Shown piece by piece: positions 1 to 7,898 of a DNA stretch of 12,500 nucleotides. The notes beneath the pieces were generated by a model. The model saw nothing but the letters and a program-made list of their open reading frames with translations, did not search any database and was not told where the DNA came from. The DNA comes from Stramonita haemastoma (lineage: Eukaryota; Mollusca; Gastropoda; Neogastropoda; Muricidae). How positions within the stretch are numbered: the first letter of the stretch is position 1; each line of letters begins with the position of its first letter. The position numbers were made by a program, and so were the translations under genes. The DNA is taken from assembly GCA_030674155.1 (NCBI GenBank), contig CM060342.1, positions 12,661,759 to 12,674,258 on the forward strand, read 5' to 3'.

Positions 1-160
1 TTAACACATGTAAATATTTGGGAATCACTTTTTTTATGCATGTTTAAGCACTGTTGCTGCTTGTAAGGACTTCGTTAGGAAGGCTAAAAATGCGTATTAT
101 GTATTAAGCAAAATTCATCCCACCTGTTTATCCAGCTTTTTCTTTTCCTAATGATAATTT

Positions 161-260
161 CTGGAGTTAGAATGCAGCTACTTTAATGGTGGGTAAAAGT
201 AGCTCCATGTATACACCAAATCACAACAGTGGAAAACCTTGAAGCTGTACATGGAGAACC
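161..260 (+). repeat. 3' tail fragment of SINE family A
   Basis: The stretch reads like the 3' tail of the family A SINE seen more completely at 9491-9890 and 10866-11262. It has GTTAGAATGCAGCTAC (matching GTTGGAATGTGGCTAC), then GGTGGGTAAAA, then a diverged form of CTCACCATCAGTGAACCTTGGAGCTC. No tRNA-like head precedes it. It runs into a C-rich then A-rich tract at 259-291, which resembles the C-rich end of the inverted copies at 7532-7660 and 11470-11570. Confidence 0.6.
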
Positions 261-291
261 CCCTCCCCCCCTCCCCCCCCCCCAAAAAAAA

Positions 292-650
292 GATTTTTGA
301 ATAAAACCCAGTGTGAAGTATGGCTCAGAATGATGGGTCTTGACGAGGATGTGATCCACTTCATATCTGTTTATTCGTTTGCCATTAAGAAGTATTTTAA
401 CTTAAATATGCACACATCGAATGGCATGGTGCATGGTGAAACATATCAGTTTTTAAAATAAAAAAAATTATCACTACACTTAATTAATTCTGCAATTATA
501 AAAAAAAGAAGAAATTTTAAAATAATAATAAGTAAATAATTTTGTTAAAAAATTTCTGCAGTTGTCTGAATGCGGTACTTTTTAAGAATAATGAAAATGG
601 ATGAGCACAGACTGCCGCATAAAGCTTATTAAATTGTTCAGATGAAAGAG
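292..650. other. AT-rich non-coding stretch
   Basis: Very AT-rich sequence with several runs of A and short AAT repeats. Stops are dense in all six frames. I see no splice-bounded open segment and no recognisable repeat core. Confidence 0.6.
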
Positions 651-654
651 GCCA

Positions 655-730
655 AAATAATAAATAATAATAATACATGGAATTTCTATAGCGCTAAATC
701 TTGTAATGCAAAACAAATCAAAGCGCTTGA
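655..730 (+). repeat. Dispersed repeat fragment with paired AGCGCT motifs
   Basis: An AAT run is followed by TTTCTATAGCGCTAAAT and, about 25 bases on, by CAAAGCGCTTGAATAAC. The pairing of TATAGCGC with AAAGCGCTT after an AAT-rich lead is a pattern I recall from repeats common in invertebrate genomes. Family assignment is from memory. AGCGCT is itself palindromic, so the two sites could pair with each other. Confidence 0.5.
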
Positions 731-872
731 ATAACAGGTTTTCAATCTGCGCTTATTGTCTGTTTCCATATATATGCATTTGGACATGTACAGATAAGTT
801 AGTCTACAAGTTGCAAAACAGAGTTTTGGAATATTTTCAAGGAGATAGATAGATTATAGCAGTGCTGGGAGG

Positions 873-1166
873 ATGTTATCAACAGCAGTGAAAGAAAAAA
901 AAAACAGTAGTGAAAGGTTTTGGTGTATACATAAGGTTATATATCGGTTTGGTTTATCACACCATACACAACCACACTATTTCTGGAATTTAGATAGACA
1001 CATGAAATGCATACCTGCCAACTTTAGACTGGGAATCTCTGACTCAGCTGTACACCAACACAGATACATACCAAAAGATTAAGACTCTGATCTTATTTGT
1101 CCAATGTGTAAAATGTATAGAGGAGACGAAAGTACATTTATTTTCATTAAACGTAAAGGATTTTAA
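873..1166 (+). pseudogene. Decayed LINE reverse-transcriptase C-terminal fragment
   Basis: One frame reads through 69 codons, meets a TAA at 1080-1082, and continues in the same frame to a TAA at 1164-1166. The text contains NFRLGISDSAVHQHRY and then, after the first stop, LICPMCKMYRGDESTF. This order, FRLG(I/V)SD...H..RY followed by CPxC...DE..F, is typical of the C-terminal region of non-LTR retrotransposon ORF2 proteins, where a Cys-Cys-His-Cys-like motif follows the reverse transcriptase and its connecting region. The expected final cysteine region has decayed, the polymerase domain is absent, and one in-frame stop is present, so the copy is dead. It is probably the 5'-truncated end of an old LINE insertion. 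The exact clade cannot be told from this piece. Confidence 0.6.
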
Positions 1167-1203
1167 ACCTAATGAGTTATCTTTACTCAACCAATATATT
1201 TTT

Positions 1204-1330
1204 GAAACCCCAACTTGTTCATAATGACATTTTTATACATATTTTCGAAACCCCAACTTGTTCATATTAACATTTTTATACATATCTTTGAAACCCCAAC
1301 TTGTTCATAATAACATTTTTATACTTTTTT
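1204..1330. repeat. 43-bp tandem repeat, about three copies
   Basis: GAAACCCCAACTTGTTCATA recurs at 1204, 1247 and 1290, giving an exact 43-bp period. Each unit ends in ACATTTTTATAC(ATAT). Units differ by a few substitutions. It begins 37 bases after the end of the LINE remnant, so it may be that element's 3' untranslated end, since short tandem units are common there. Confidence 0.85.
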
Positions 1331-1481
1331 TTTTCATTCGGACTTTCTGTGACATTCCTGTACAGCTGTTCCCACTCTTAATCTTTTTGTAGCTTTTTAT
1401 TTTTCTTTCAACCTCCTAATTCAAAAGCTACATTTGTCTTCATTCTTTTTTTTTTTCGTCTGTAAATCCTTAACAGTTTTC

Positions 1482-1483
<2 letters not shown>

Positions 1484-1548
<65 letters not shown>

Positions 1549-1572
1549 AGAGAGAGAAGAGAGAGAGAGAGA

Positions 1573-1607
<35 letters not shown>

Positions 1608-1614
1608 CAGAGAG
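1484..1614. repeat. Compound (AG)n / (ACAG)n microsatellite
   Basis: An almost pure AG run is broken by AAG interruptions near 1545-1573, then changes to ACAG units from about 1579. Open frames on the minus strand here are only poly-Ser/Leu translations of the repeat. Confidence 0.95.
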
Positions 1615-1911
1615 CGAAGTAGAAGGATTGGAAAAAAAGACAGAATAATAACAAAAACAAAAACAGCACAAAGAAAACCTAAAACCCTAACACTCTACCA
1701 CCACCCACCAACATCAAAGACAAAAACCAATCCCTTAAAAACTCACCACCAAGTTACTCCAACTCCTCAAGACTGTGCTCTTTTTCTCTCGACAACAAAC
1801 CCAGTCTCTTTTCTTCTGTACTTCGCCCTTTCATCCACAAACCTACAGAAAGATGACCAAAAAAATGTAAACTTATGTCTCAATCTTCTCAACTGATATG
1901 CTTAAAACGTT
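1615..1911. other. Non-coding, A/C-rich on the plus strand
   Basis: The plus strand is rich in A and C, with CCACCACCCACCAACATC and similar text near 1697-1750. I see no credible exon, RNA gene or known repeat core. Confidence 0.5.
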
Positions 1912-2127
1912 TTCACCAACTGACCACAAAAACTAAATAACTGATGTTTCAATAAAGGTACGGGATAGGCAAAAATACCTTCACCAACTGACAAAAAAAT
2001 TAAATGACTGATTTTTTAATCAGCCCAACTCATCAGCTAAAATGTCTAAAAAAATTGGTGAGAGAAAAAAAAAAAAAGACTGATGTTTCAATGAATTAGA
2101 CGGACTGGCTAAAATGTCTTGACCAAC
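1912..2127. repeat. Diverged tandem repeat, period about 68-71 bp
   Basis: TTCACCAACTGAC starts at 1912 and again at 1980. Further degenerate unit starts follow near 2048 and at 2119 (TTGACCAAC). Between them recur AACTGATGTTTCAAT (near 1939 and 2080) and GGCTAAAATGTCT or GGCAAAAATACCT (ends near 1979, 2047 and 2119). Indels and an A-run at 2066-2079 separate the copies, so the array is old. Confidence 0.7.
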
Positions 2128-2515
2128 GAAGCACACAAGTAGCTAGTGAGATGCCTGAGACAGAGTGCTCTCCGTCCCTATATACTGTGAGGGCAATTCA
2201 ACTCAATGGGAACCTATGACGTGGGTAAAGCACTTAGCACAACCCTCCCACCTCAAATTTATCCCCCCTGGACTTTTTTTTAGATTGGGAAGCCAAAGTG
2301 GTAAGATGTAGGTGTGAAAGGAAGGGGTATCAAATTAACATTAGAATACATCGTTATCTTAAAAATAGACAAATTTGTGTGGGTGACAAGCTATATAAAA
2401 ACAATGAAATGAAAACAGTCTCTTTTCTATTTAGATCCTGAGCATTAAGGCCATTTTGGGGAATTTTCAATGGGAGCTCTAAATGAAGCAAGTAAAATAA
2501 CCATTTAATGAAAAT
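2128..2515. other. Unassigned intergenic sequence
   Basis: Mixed composition, slightly more GC-rich at 2140-2270 (GTGCTCTCCGTCCCTATATACTGTGAGG and nearby). It could be an old repeat, but I recognise no family and see no splice-bounded open frame. Confidence 0.4.
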
Positions 2516-2630
2516 GATAATAACAATGATGATGATAATAATATTAATAGTGATGATCATCATCATCATGGTAACATCATAACAGTAATAGTAATAAATA
2601 ATAGTAATAATAGTAATAATAGTAATAGTA

Positions 2631-2672
<42 letters not shown>

Positions 2673-2925
2673 TAATAATAATAATGACAATGATGAAAGT
2701 AATGATAGAAGTAGTCACCATAAAAGTGGTAGTAGTATTAGAAGCATCAGCAGCAGTAGTGTTTAGTACTTCTGCTACAAGATGTAGTAATAGTGGTAGT
2801 TGTTGTAGTTGTAGTAGTAATAGTGATAGTAGTTGCAGTACTACTATTATTATTACAACTACTACTTATACCACTACTAAATACTACTACTACTACTACA
2901 ACTACTTCTACTACCATCCCCATAC
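2516..2925. repeat. Long triplet-repeat tract with a strand switch
   Basis: Mixed ATG/AAT/AGT triplets run from 2516 to about 2840, including pure (AAT)n around 2636-2670. The sequence then flips to the complementary ACT/ATT/ACA triplets through about 2920. The switch lies near 2838 (GTAGTTGCAGTACTACTATT), so the two arms are self-complementary. Open frames here (poly-Val, poly-Thr, poly-Ser) are low-complexity translations. Confidence 0.9.
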
Positions 2926-3159
2926 CAACACACTCTGACGCAGTGTACAGTTACAGGAGATCACAATCACAGAAAAAGCACGCCCACAAAACATGAGACT
3001 AGAGTGTGGAGAGTGTCTTTTCTCTACAACATTAACTGAACCACCATAAGAACACAGTAGCTTTTTCTCTTTAACTCCGAATTCTTCAAGGCAAATAACA
3101 TTAATAGATACTCCATGCCAAAATGATTATTCAAAATAAGCTATCATCAAGACACTATC

Positions 3160-3189
3160 TTCATCATCATCATCATCATCATCATCATT
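3160..3189. repeat. (CAT)n microsatellite
   Basis: About ten nearly perfect CAT units. The His-rich open frame across it is a translation of the repeat. Confidence 0.95.
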
Positions 3190-3269
3190 CTTCCTCTTGT
3201 TATTGTTTTTTGCCGTTGTTATCATCACTGTCAACATGGTCACTATTATTGTTTAGATATTTTATTATA

Positions 3270-4032
3270 GTGGATAGCCTTGTGGTTAGAACACTAAGCT
3301 TTCCCTGGCAAGGCAACCATCCTCAACCAGGCGGGTCCCCGGGTGGCAGATAGGGGTTAGCTGCAAAAACAGCCCCGGACCAACTGGCAATGTTCCTATC
3401 AGGACAGGGCGGGACAACAGGTGGCTCTGTTGTCTCCATGAAATATCCCATAATTGTGACCTATGACGGGAACATCACGCGATCAAGAGCCGCAGTAAAA
3501 TCTCTGCCCCCTGGACTCCCAGAGTAACAGGAGGTTAAGGGTGGGGTAACCCTGACAGAAACCTAGAGGGCTGAAGTCAGCAGTATCGGGCCGTAGGCGC
3601 CCTCTAACAAATCGCGGATACCATGCAAAAAAAAAAAAAAACGAATGAAGACACTGAGTTTGCAAAATGTACTGCACAGGTTCAAACCACCACTGAGATT
3701 CCTGTTTAGGATTTTCCCCCTGCAGTGATCAGTACTGATTACACTCCTCTGAAAGTCCTTTGGATGCAACTATAAACCGAGGTCCTGAGCATAAATGCAT
3801 GCAGAACATCTTGTGCACATGTTAAAAACCAGTTCTGCCTTTCAGAAGAGTAGGCAAGTGTATGCCGGTAGGAATAGATAACAAAATTTTAAAAAATACA
3901 TGCACCCTGATGTTGTCTTAAGACATAATCCTGTAAGTTAGAATGTTGCTATTTAATTACATTAATGGTGGCAAAAGATCATAATTATTTGCAAAATCTC
4001 ACCATCAGTGAACCTTGGAGCTCTAGCCAAGG
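3270..4032 (+). mobile_element. tRNA-derived SINE, family A, interrupted copy
   Basis: The head at 3272-3300 has GATAGCCTTGTGGTTAGAAC, which fits an RNA polymerase III A box. After an interruption (3303-3641) the element resumes with a B-box-like GGTTCAAACC near 3679. Next comes the conserved core AAAGTCCTTTGGATGCAACTA followed by TAAACCGAGGTCCTG, and then GCAGAACATCTTG.GCACATGTT. The tail ends with AAAATCTCACCATCAGTGAACCTTGGAGCTCTAGCC. Core and tail match the copies at 9491 and 10866. tRNA-like heads with A and B boxes define SINEs transcribed by polymerase III. Placing head and tail in one element is an inference from their order and the missing middle. Confidence 0.75.
3303..3641 (+). mobile_element. 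Poly(A)-ended retroposon nested inside the SINE
   Basis: This block is markedly more GC-rich than its surroundings and ends in 15 consecutive A (3627-3641). It splits the head from the rest of the family A SINE. Imperfect direct repeats flank it: AACACTAAGCTT before and GACACTGAGTTT after, about 10 of 13 positions matching. They are consistent with an aged target-site duplication. I see no A or B box at its start and no coding sequence. It could be a truncated LINE or a SINE of another family; I do not recognise it. Confidence 0.5.
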
Positions 4033-4164
4033 ATACTAAGAAAAAAAACAACCTCTCATTTCTAAAGATCAAGCTTTCCCTCCTTCTACATTTTGACACA
4101 TACAATATTTTGATTTTCATGTCATACATTGTCCTCTATCTTCCACAGTGTCCTAGATGATAGT

Positions 4165-4277
4165 ACGACATCTACACTAATTCCCTGAAGTTGGAATGCG
4201 GCCACCTTATTGGTGGGTAAAAAACAGTTGTGTACACAAAATCTCACCATTGGTGAACCTTGGATCTCTAACCAAGG
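4165..4277 (+). repeat. 3' tail fragment of SINE family A
   Basis: CCCTGAAGTTGGAATGCGGC, GGTGGGTAAAAA and ATCTCACCATTGGTGAACCT follow each other with the same spacing as in the tail of 9491-9890. The element head and core are missing. Confidence 0.7.
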
Positions 4278-4329
4278 AATGAAAACAACACAAAAAAACC
4301 CACTAAAAATAACAGTTTGGCTGCACTAT

Positions 4330-4412
4330 GTATTTTAGATTTAGCACATCAAACTAATGGTAAAATGGCGGTTACCCCAGAAAAATTCTGCAGAAAAAAA
4401 TACTCTCAATTA
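4330..4412 (+). repeat. Possible fragment of SINE family B
   Basis: TTAGCACATCAAACTAATGG and then CCAGAAAAATTCTGCAGAAAAA resemble, in order, the TTAGCGCAC... and GGCAAAATTCTGTTGAAAAA parts of the family B element at 6589-7005. The match is short and diverged. Confidence 0.3.
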
Positions 4413-4676
4413 AAACAATTTTCTTTTTCTCATTCCTCAACCAGAGCCCTGAGGTTCAACAAAGGTAAGATTTTCATATACCTGTTTTTCTGCCCACCAC
4501 CTAGACACTACATTCCAACTTTGGGAAAAACAACTATATATGCTGATAAGAAAAAAAGAAGAAAAAAAAACAACAACTAAAAAGAACCAACCAGTACTAT
4601 GGCAAATGACTGCAGGAAGATCACCATTTCTTACATTGTGTATTTCATTGTAATGTACACCACTTTAAGTCACCGC

Positions 4677-4900
4677 TGATTTCTCTGCAAGAAATTTACT
4701 GCTCACCCCAGGGAGAGTGTGATGCCACAAGAGCAGCGCTACCCATTATTTTTTTTTCCTTTTCCTGTCTGCATAAATTAGGTATTTCGGTTTCCTTTTT
4801 CTACAGAATTTGCCAGGGACAACTCTCTTGTTGCCGTGGGCTCCTTTACATGGACTTAATGGATACTGCACACAGGTCTTCAATTTATCATCTCATCCGA
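4677..4900 (-). mobile_element. SINE family B, 5'-truncated, minus orientation
   Basis: Read on the minus strand it gives TCGGATGAGATGATAAATTG, then GTGTGCAGTATCC, then GAGTTGTCCCTGGCAAATTC and CTGTAGAAAAAGGAAACC. It ends with CTCCCTGGGGTGAGCAGTAA and TTGCAGAGAAATC. These blocks occur in the same order in the plus-strand copy at 6589-7005. The tRNA-like head is missing. Because of this, the strong-looking splice acceptor and open frame on the plus strand near 4805-5058 are not a gene. Confidence 0.75.
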
Positions 4901-5054
4901 CAAATCAAAAGAGATTATTATTACCTGCTGTGTTGATAAATGCTAAACAACACATAGGAATACAATACAAAACACACCAACAGTCTTCACACAGTAATAA
5001 TTCCATAAAAGAACAACAACAACTGCACCTTGATATCTTGGCTCAGTATGTGTC

Positions 5055-5181
5055 CTAACGTGTGACCCCCAGGACATGATTGACTGGGGGAGGGTGGGGG
5101 GGGATGTCATGTCTGTTCTGATGCAGGTGCCATTGGCCTTGCCTCTCTGAGTGAGCATACCACCGCATCACTACCCAATAC
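5055..5181 (-). CDS. Candidate terminal exon of the unidentified minus-strand gene
   Basis: On the minus strand a strong acceptor (a T-rich tract then TTTTTTTCCCTTGCCAG) opens an exon at 5181. If it joins the exon at 6424-6541 in that exon's best frame (phase 2), translation stays open for 41 codons, from YWVVMRWYAHSERQGQ to a TAG at 5057-5055. In phase 0 it is open for 24 codons to a TGA at 5109-5107, ending ARPMAPASEQT. A second acceptor inside the exon (GCTCACTCAG, near 5152) gives further alternatives. No AATAAA was seen just downstream before the SINE at 4900. I do not recognise the peptide. The splice site is convincing; the reading frame and the gene itself are not settled. Confidence 0.25.
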
Positions 5182-5189
5182 CTGGCAAG

Positions 5190-5573
5190 GGAAAAAAATA
5201 AAATAATAAAACCAAATGTTATTAAAAAAAAATTTTAATGTATTTTATGTGAGATAACATTTTTTAAAAGACATAACTCACGCAGTTTACACCAAGTTAT
5301 GTGCAATTGTTGTTTGAACATAATAGTAAATACTCTTTTCAGAACTAAGCTTTTGTCATTTTTTTTCGTATCAATTCATGTTTACCATATCTCCCCCCCC
5401 CCCCCCCCCCCCCAATTATTCATGTCAATTTCATAGATTTGCCCTAAAAATTAAAAAAAAACCTTTAATACTTGACTGACTGTGTGACTGAAATCATCCC
5501 CTTATCTGACAGGTCAGAGGATGAGATTTTAAAAAATTGTTTTAAAAACTAAAAGGTAAAAAGATAGAATTAG
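5190..5573. other. AT-rich spacer with a 21-base poly-C run
   Basis: Mostly A/T-rich text with no exon-like segment. A pure C tract of 21 bases lies at 5393-5413. Confidence 0.7.
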
Positions 5574-5775
5574 AGGAATGGAGTAGTGAAGAGGGAAGAA
5601 AGAGAAAGAAAGAGAGGGGGAGGGGGAGAGGGAAGAAGAAGAAGAGAGACAGACAGAGGCAGACAAGACAGAAGAGAGGGAGTGAGGGTAAGAGACAGAC
5701 AGATAAAGAGAGACAGACAGACAGACAGAGACAGAGAGAGACAGACAGTCAGAGACAGAGAAACTGACAGACAAA
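5574..5775. repeat. Long polypurine (GA/ACAG) tract
   Basis: About 200 bases of almost uninterrupted A/G with embedded ACAG units, including GGGGGAGGGGGAGAGGGAAG near 5617 and ACAGACAGACAGACAG near 5713. The open frames on both strands (Arg/Glu-rich or Ser/Leu-rich) are translations of this low-complexity DNA. Confidence 0.9.
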
Positions 5776-6423
5776 ACAAAAGGTTTCAACAGCAAAATTT
5801 GTCATGACTCAAGACAGCCTACAATGCCAAAGGAATGGCCGTCTTTTTCAGTCTTGTAGACCACTGTACCTACCTGCTAACAGTCAACCCCTTTCTGTGC
5901 CCAACCACCGCCTCAAAATATGTTCTGCTTATTTGCCCTATTCGCAAATTTCATTTTAAAACCTGTTCACTATAAAAAGTAAAATAATGGCAACATTCTG
6001 AAGGGGACAAGACTCAAGAAATTCGACGTCAGTAATACCACTGTCCATCACTTCTCTTCTTCTCTGGAAATAAAAGTACTCAAAGAACAAACAAAATGAC
6101 TAAAACTGCATCCGCTTTCCTCAATCTGTAGAAAAAGACAAATCTGTGAAAACTTTGTGCCATATTTTTTATTTTTTAAGTAATGAATATTTATACACCT
6201 TTAAAATTTACACAGTGGAAGGAATCTAGTTTTGTGTTATTACAAGCAAAATTTACTGAAGTCAAAAGTCGTGGTTCCAATCCCAATTTGAAACCATCCT
6301 TTTCCCTTGTACGCCTATAATGAACTTCAAAATGAAAGCTATTGACAACAAACGAATAAAGTACTAACAAGCTCTTGCAGAGCTCTATAAACATGCACAA
6401 ATTTATTTTTCCTGAGAACTTAC
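5776..6423. other. Non-coding, possible intron of the minus-strand gene
   Basis: No repeat core recognised. If the minus-strand gene model is right this lies in its intron between 6424 and 5181. A GTAGGT donor-like site near 5872 on the minus strand lacks a good acceptor, so no exon is called. Confidence 0.4.
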
Positions 6424-6541
6424 CCCATGTAGACTTTGCTGAAGCCAGGAGAGTTGTGCCTGGGCAGTTGGTGGACATCTCTGGCATGGTATGGAGCTGC
6501 TGCAGACATGGTGCTGACCATGGGAACTGAACCAGGATCTT
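6424..6541 (-). CDS. Candidate internal exon of an unidentified minus-strand gene
   Basis: On the minus strand a pyrimidine-rich acceptor (CTCTTCTTTATTATGTTGCAG) and a consensus donor (GG|GTAAGT) bound 118 nt. All three frames are open, so the frame is not forced. The frame with the most natural composition starts after two bases and gives 38 codons: DPGSVPMVSTMSAAAPYH, then ARDVHQLPRHNSPGF, then SKVYM, ending two bases into the next codon. The 124-codon open frame covering this place uses a different frame and runs out into intron. I know no family with this sequence; it looks like a disordered, Ser/Pro/His-containing segment. Composition is clearly more GC-rich than both flanks, as expected for an exon. 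The nearest upstream repeat is the SINE at 6589. Confidence 0.45.
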
Positions 6542-6588
6542 CTGCAACATAATAAAGAAGAGCATCAGCTTTGCCTCACCTCCAAATG

Positions 6589-7005
6589 GATAGGTGGTCT
6601 AGATGTAACGTACATGCTTGGAAAGTGAGACGTGGTTTTGATCTCCACTTGGATCCAGCTGCCCCCCCCCCCCCCCACCTCCCCATCTATTAGACCTGGA
6701 ATGGTGGTCTGAGTGCTTAGTCTTTTGGATGAGATGCTAAATCAAGGTTCCATGTGCTACACATATTTAGCAAAAGAAAAAGACAAAAACAAAAAACATG
6801 GCAAGAATAGAGTTTTCCTTGGCAAAATTCTGTTGAAAAAAGCAACTCTCATAATACTAAAGAAATACACAATTTCGCAAACAACAGACCCCAAAAGTTA
6901 AATGGCACTGCTCTTGTGGTTATGTGATTTCCCTGGGGAGAGCAACCTGAATTTCACTCAGAGAAATCTACATTGACAAAGTGGTATACAACTCAACACA
7001 AATAA
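6589..7005 (+). mobile_element. tRNA-derived SINE, family B, near full length
   Basis: The head has GGTGGTCTAGATGTAACGTA (A-box-like) and GTGGTTTTGATCTCC near 6632 (B-box-like, from GGTTCGAATCC). After a 15-base C run (6662-6676) come TTAGACCTGGAATGGTGGTC, TCTTTTGGATGAGATGCTAA and ACCATGTGCTACACA-like text. Next is TTGGCAAAATTCTGTTGAAA, and finally CCCTGGGGAGAGCAACCTGA with TTTCACTCAGAGAAATCT. I recognise this order from a repeat widespread in gastropod genomes (memory, not searched). It ends near an AACACAAATA tail. No complete tRNA cloverleaf remains and there is no protein. Confidence 0.75.
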
Positions 7006-7531
7006 GGAAACCTCCCTAAGCTTCTTACCATGCTGATCTCCACAGAACTAAAACATTAGTGAATTACATACTTGTGCCTCAATCCCCACCAATTCTGCAG
7101 GGGAATGAAATATTAACCTGTCCTGATACAAGACTATAACACCTAGCATGCACACAGGTAGCCTCTAGCAACGTCTGCAAAGAACTGTGATCAGTTCATC
7201 ACTACTTAACAATCCCATCCATTTTTACAGTAGAAGCTATATATATATAAGCGATATACAATGACATTTAACTTCCATAGCCTAAGCTATGCTTAACTGA
7301 ATATCTATGCACCAGGGTATTAGACGTAGTATTTTATCTTTGAACTCTACTTTCTAGTGGAGTCTTCAACAACTCTCACCATCTATCAACTCATATCACA
7401 GACTGCTTAAAACTGGTATGTGGTATAGACGCAAAATGCAAAACCTGAACTGATACAGCCTTAATGTTTTCATTATTTGTGAATATACTGCATAATTTGT
7501 TAATTTTGACTCCTGCTGGTTCTGTTGTTTG
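7006..7531. other. Non-coding, possible intron of the minus-strand gene
   Basis: Contains a 66-nt segment (7029-7094) with good minus-strand splice sites at both ends but stops in all three frames. A short AT run lies near 7240. Nothing else is recognised. Confidence 0.4.
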
Positions 7532-7556
7532 GGGGGTGGGGGGTGGGAGGGTGGGA
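7532..7556 (+). other. G-quadruplex-forming motif
   Basis: Five runs of three to six G are separated by single T or A bases (G6 T G6 T G3 A G3 T G3). This satisfies the classical four-run quadruplex pattern with one-base loops on the plus strand. It abuts the inverted SINE tail at 7570-7660 and probably derives from that element's C-rich end. Confidence 0.75.
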
Positions 7557-7569
7557 CATTGCGTGTGTG

Positions 7570-7660
7570 TTCCTCAGCTCCAAGGTTTACCATGGTCAGA
7601 TTTTACATATGCGACCATTTTTACCTACTATAAAGGTAGCTATATTTTGACTTCAGGGAT
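7570..7660 (-). repeat. 3' tail fragment of SINE family A, minus orientation
   Basis: TTCCTCAGCTCCAAGGTTTACCATGG, then TCAGATTTTACATATG, then TTTTTACCTACTATAAAGGTAGCTA is the reverse complement of the family A tail (GGCTACCTTAAAGATGGGTA, then CTCACC, then GTGAACCTTGGAGCT). It also matches 11480-11570 in the same orientation. Confidence 0.7.
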
Positions 7661-7787
7661 TGGAGTTGAACATTTAATTTAGGTCCTCCATAAGGTGGCT
7701 AATACTGTAGTAATAGGTATAAGAACAGGACCATAGCAAGTGAAAGTGTTTCACCATGGATGGTCTTAAGTTACTGATCTGAGGGCA

Positions 7788-7788
<1 letters not shown>

Positions 7789-7845
<57 letters not shown>
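7789..7845. repeat. (CA)n microsatellite
   Basis: A pure CA run of about 28 units. Confidence 0.98.
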
Positions 7846-7847
<2 letters not shown>

Positions 7848-7898
7848 ACATTGAAAGGATGACAATATTTACAAAACCGCAAGCACAGAGTTCGGAGG

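Noticed and set aside
3483..3769. Two overlapping minus-strand frames with Phe-rich stretch
   Set aside because: They run through the poly(A) tail (poly-Phe) of the nested retroposon and the adjoining SINE.
4805..5058. Plus-strand open frame of 82 codons after a good-looking acceptor (TTTCCTTTTTCTACAG)
   Set aside because: The acceptor and most of the frame fall in the minus-oriented family B SINE (4677-4900); the pyrimidine tract is the complement of the element's A-rich part.
5872..5930. Possible minus-strand exon ending at a GTAGGT donor
   Set aside because: The frame is open over about 50 bases, but the only acceptor (AATAAGCAG) has a purine-rich approach.
6191..6565. 124-codon minus-strand open frame, the longest in the window
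   Set aside because: It overlaps the exon candidate in a less natural frame and continues into AT-rich intron text at both ends; only the splice-bounded 118 bases are kept.
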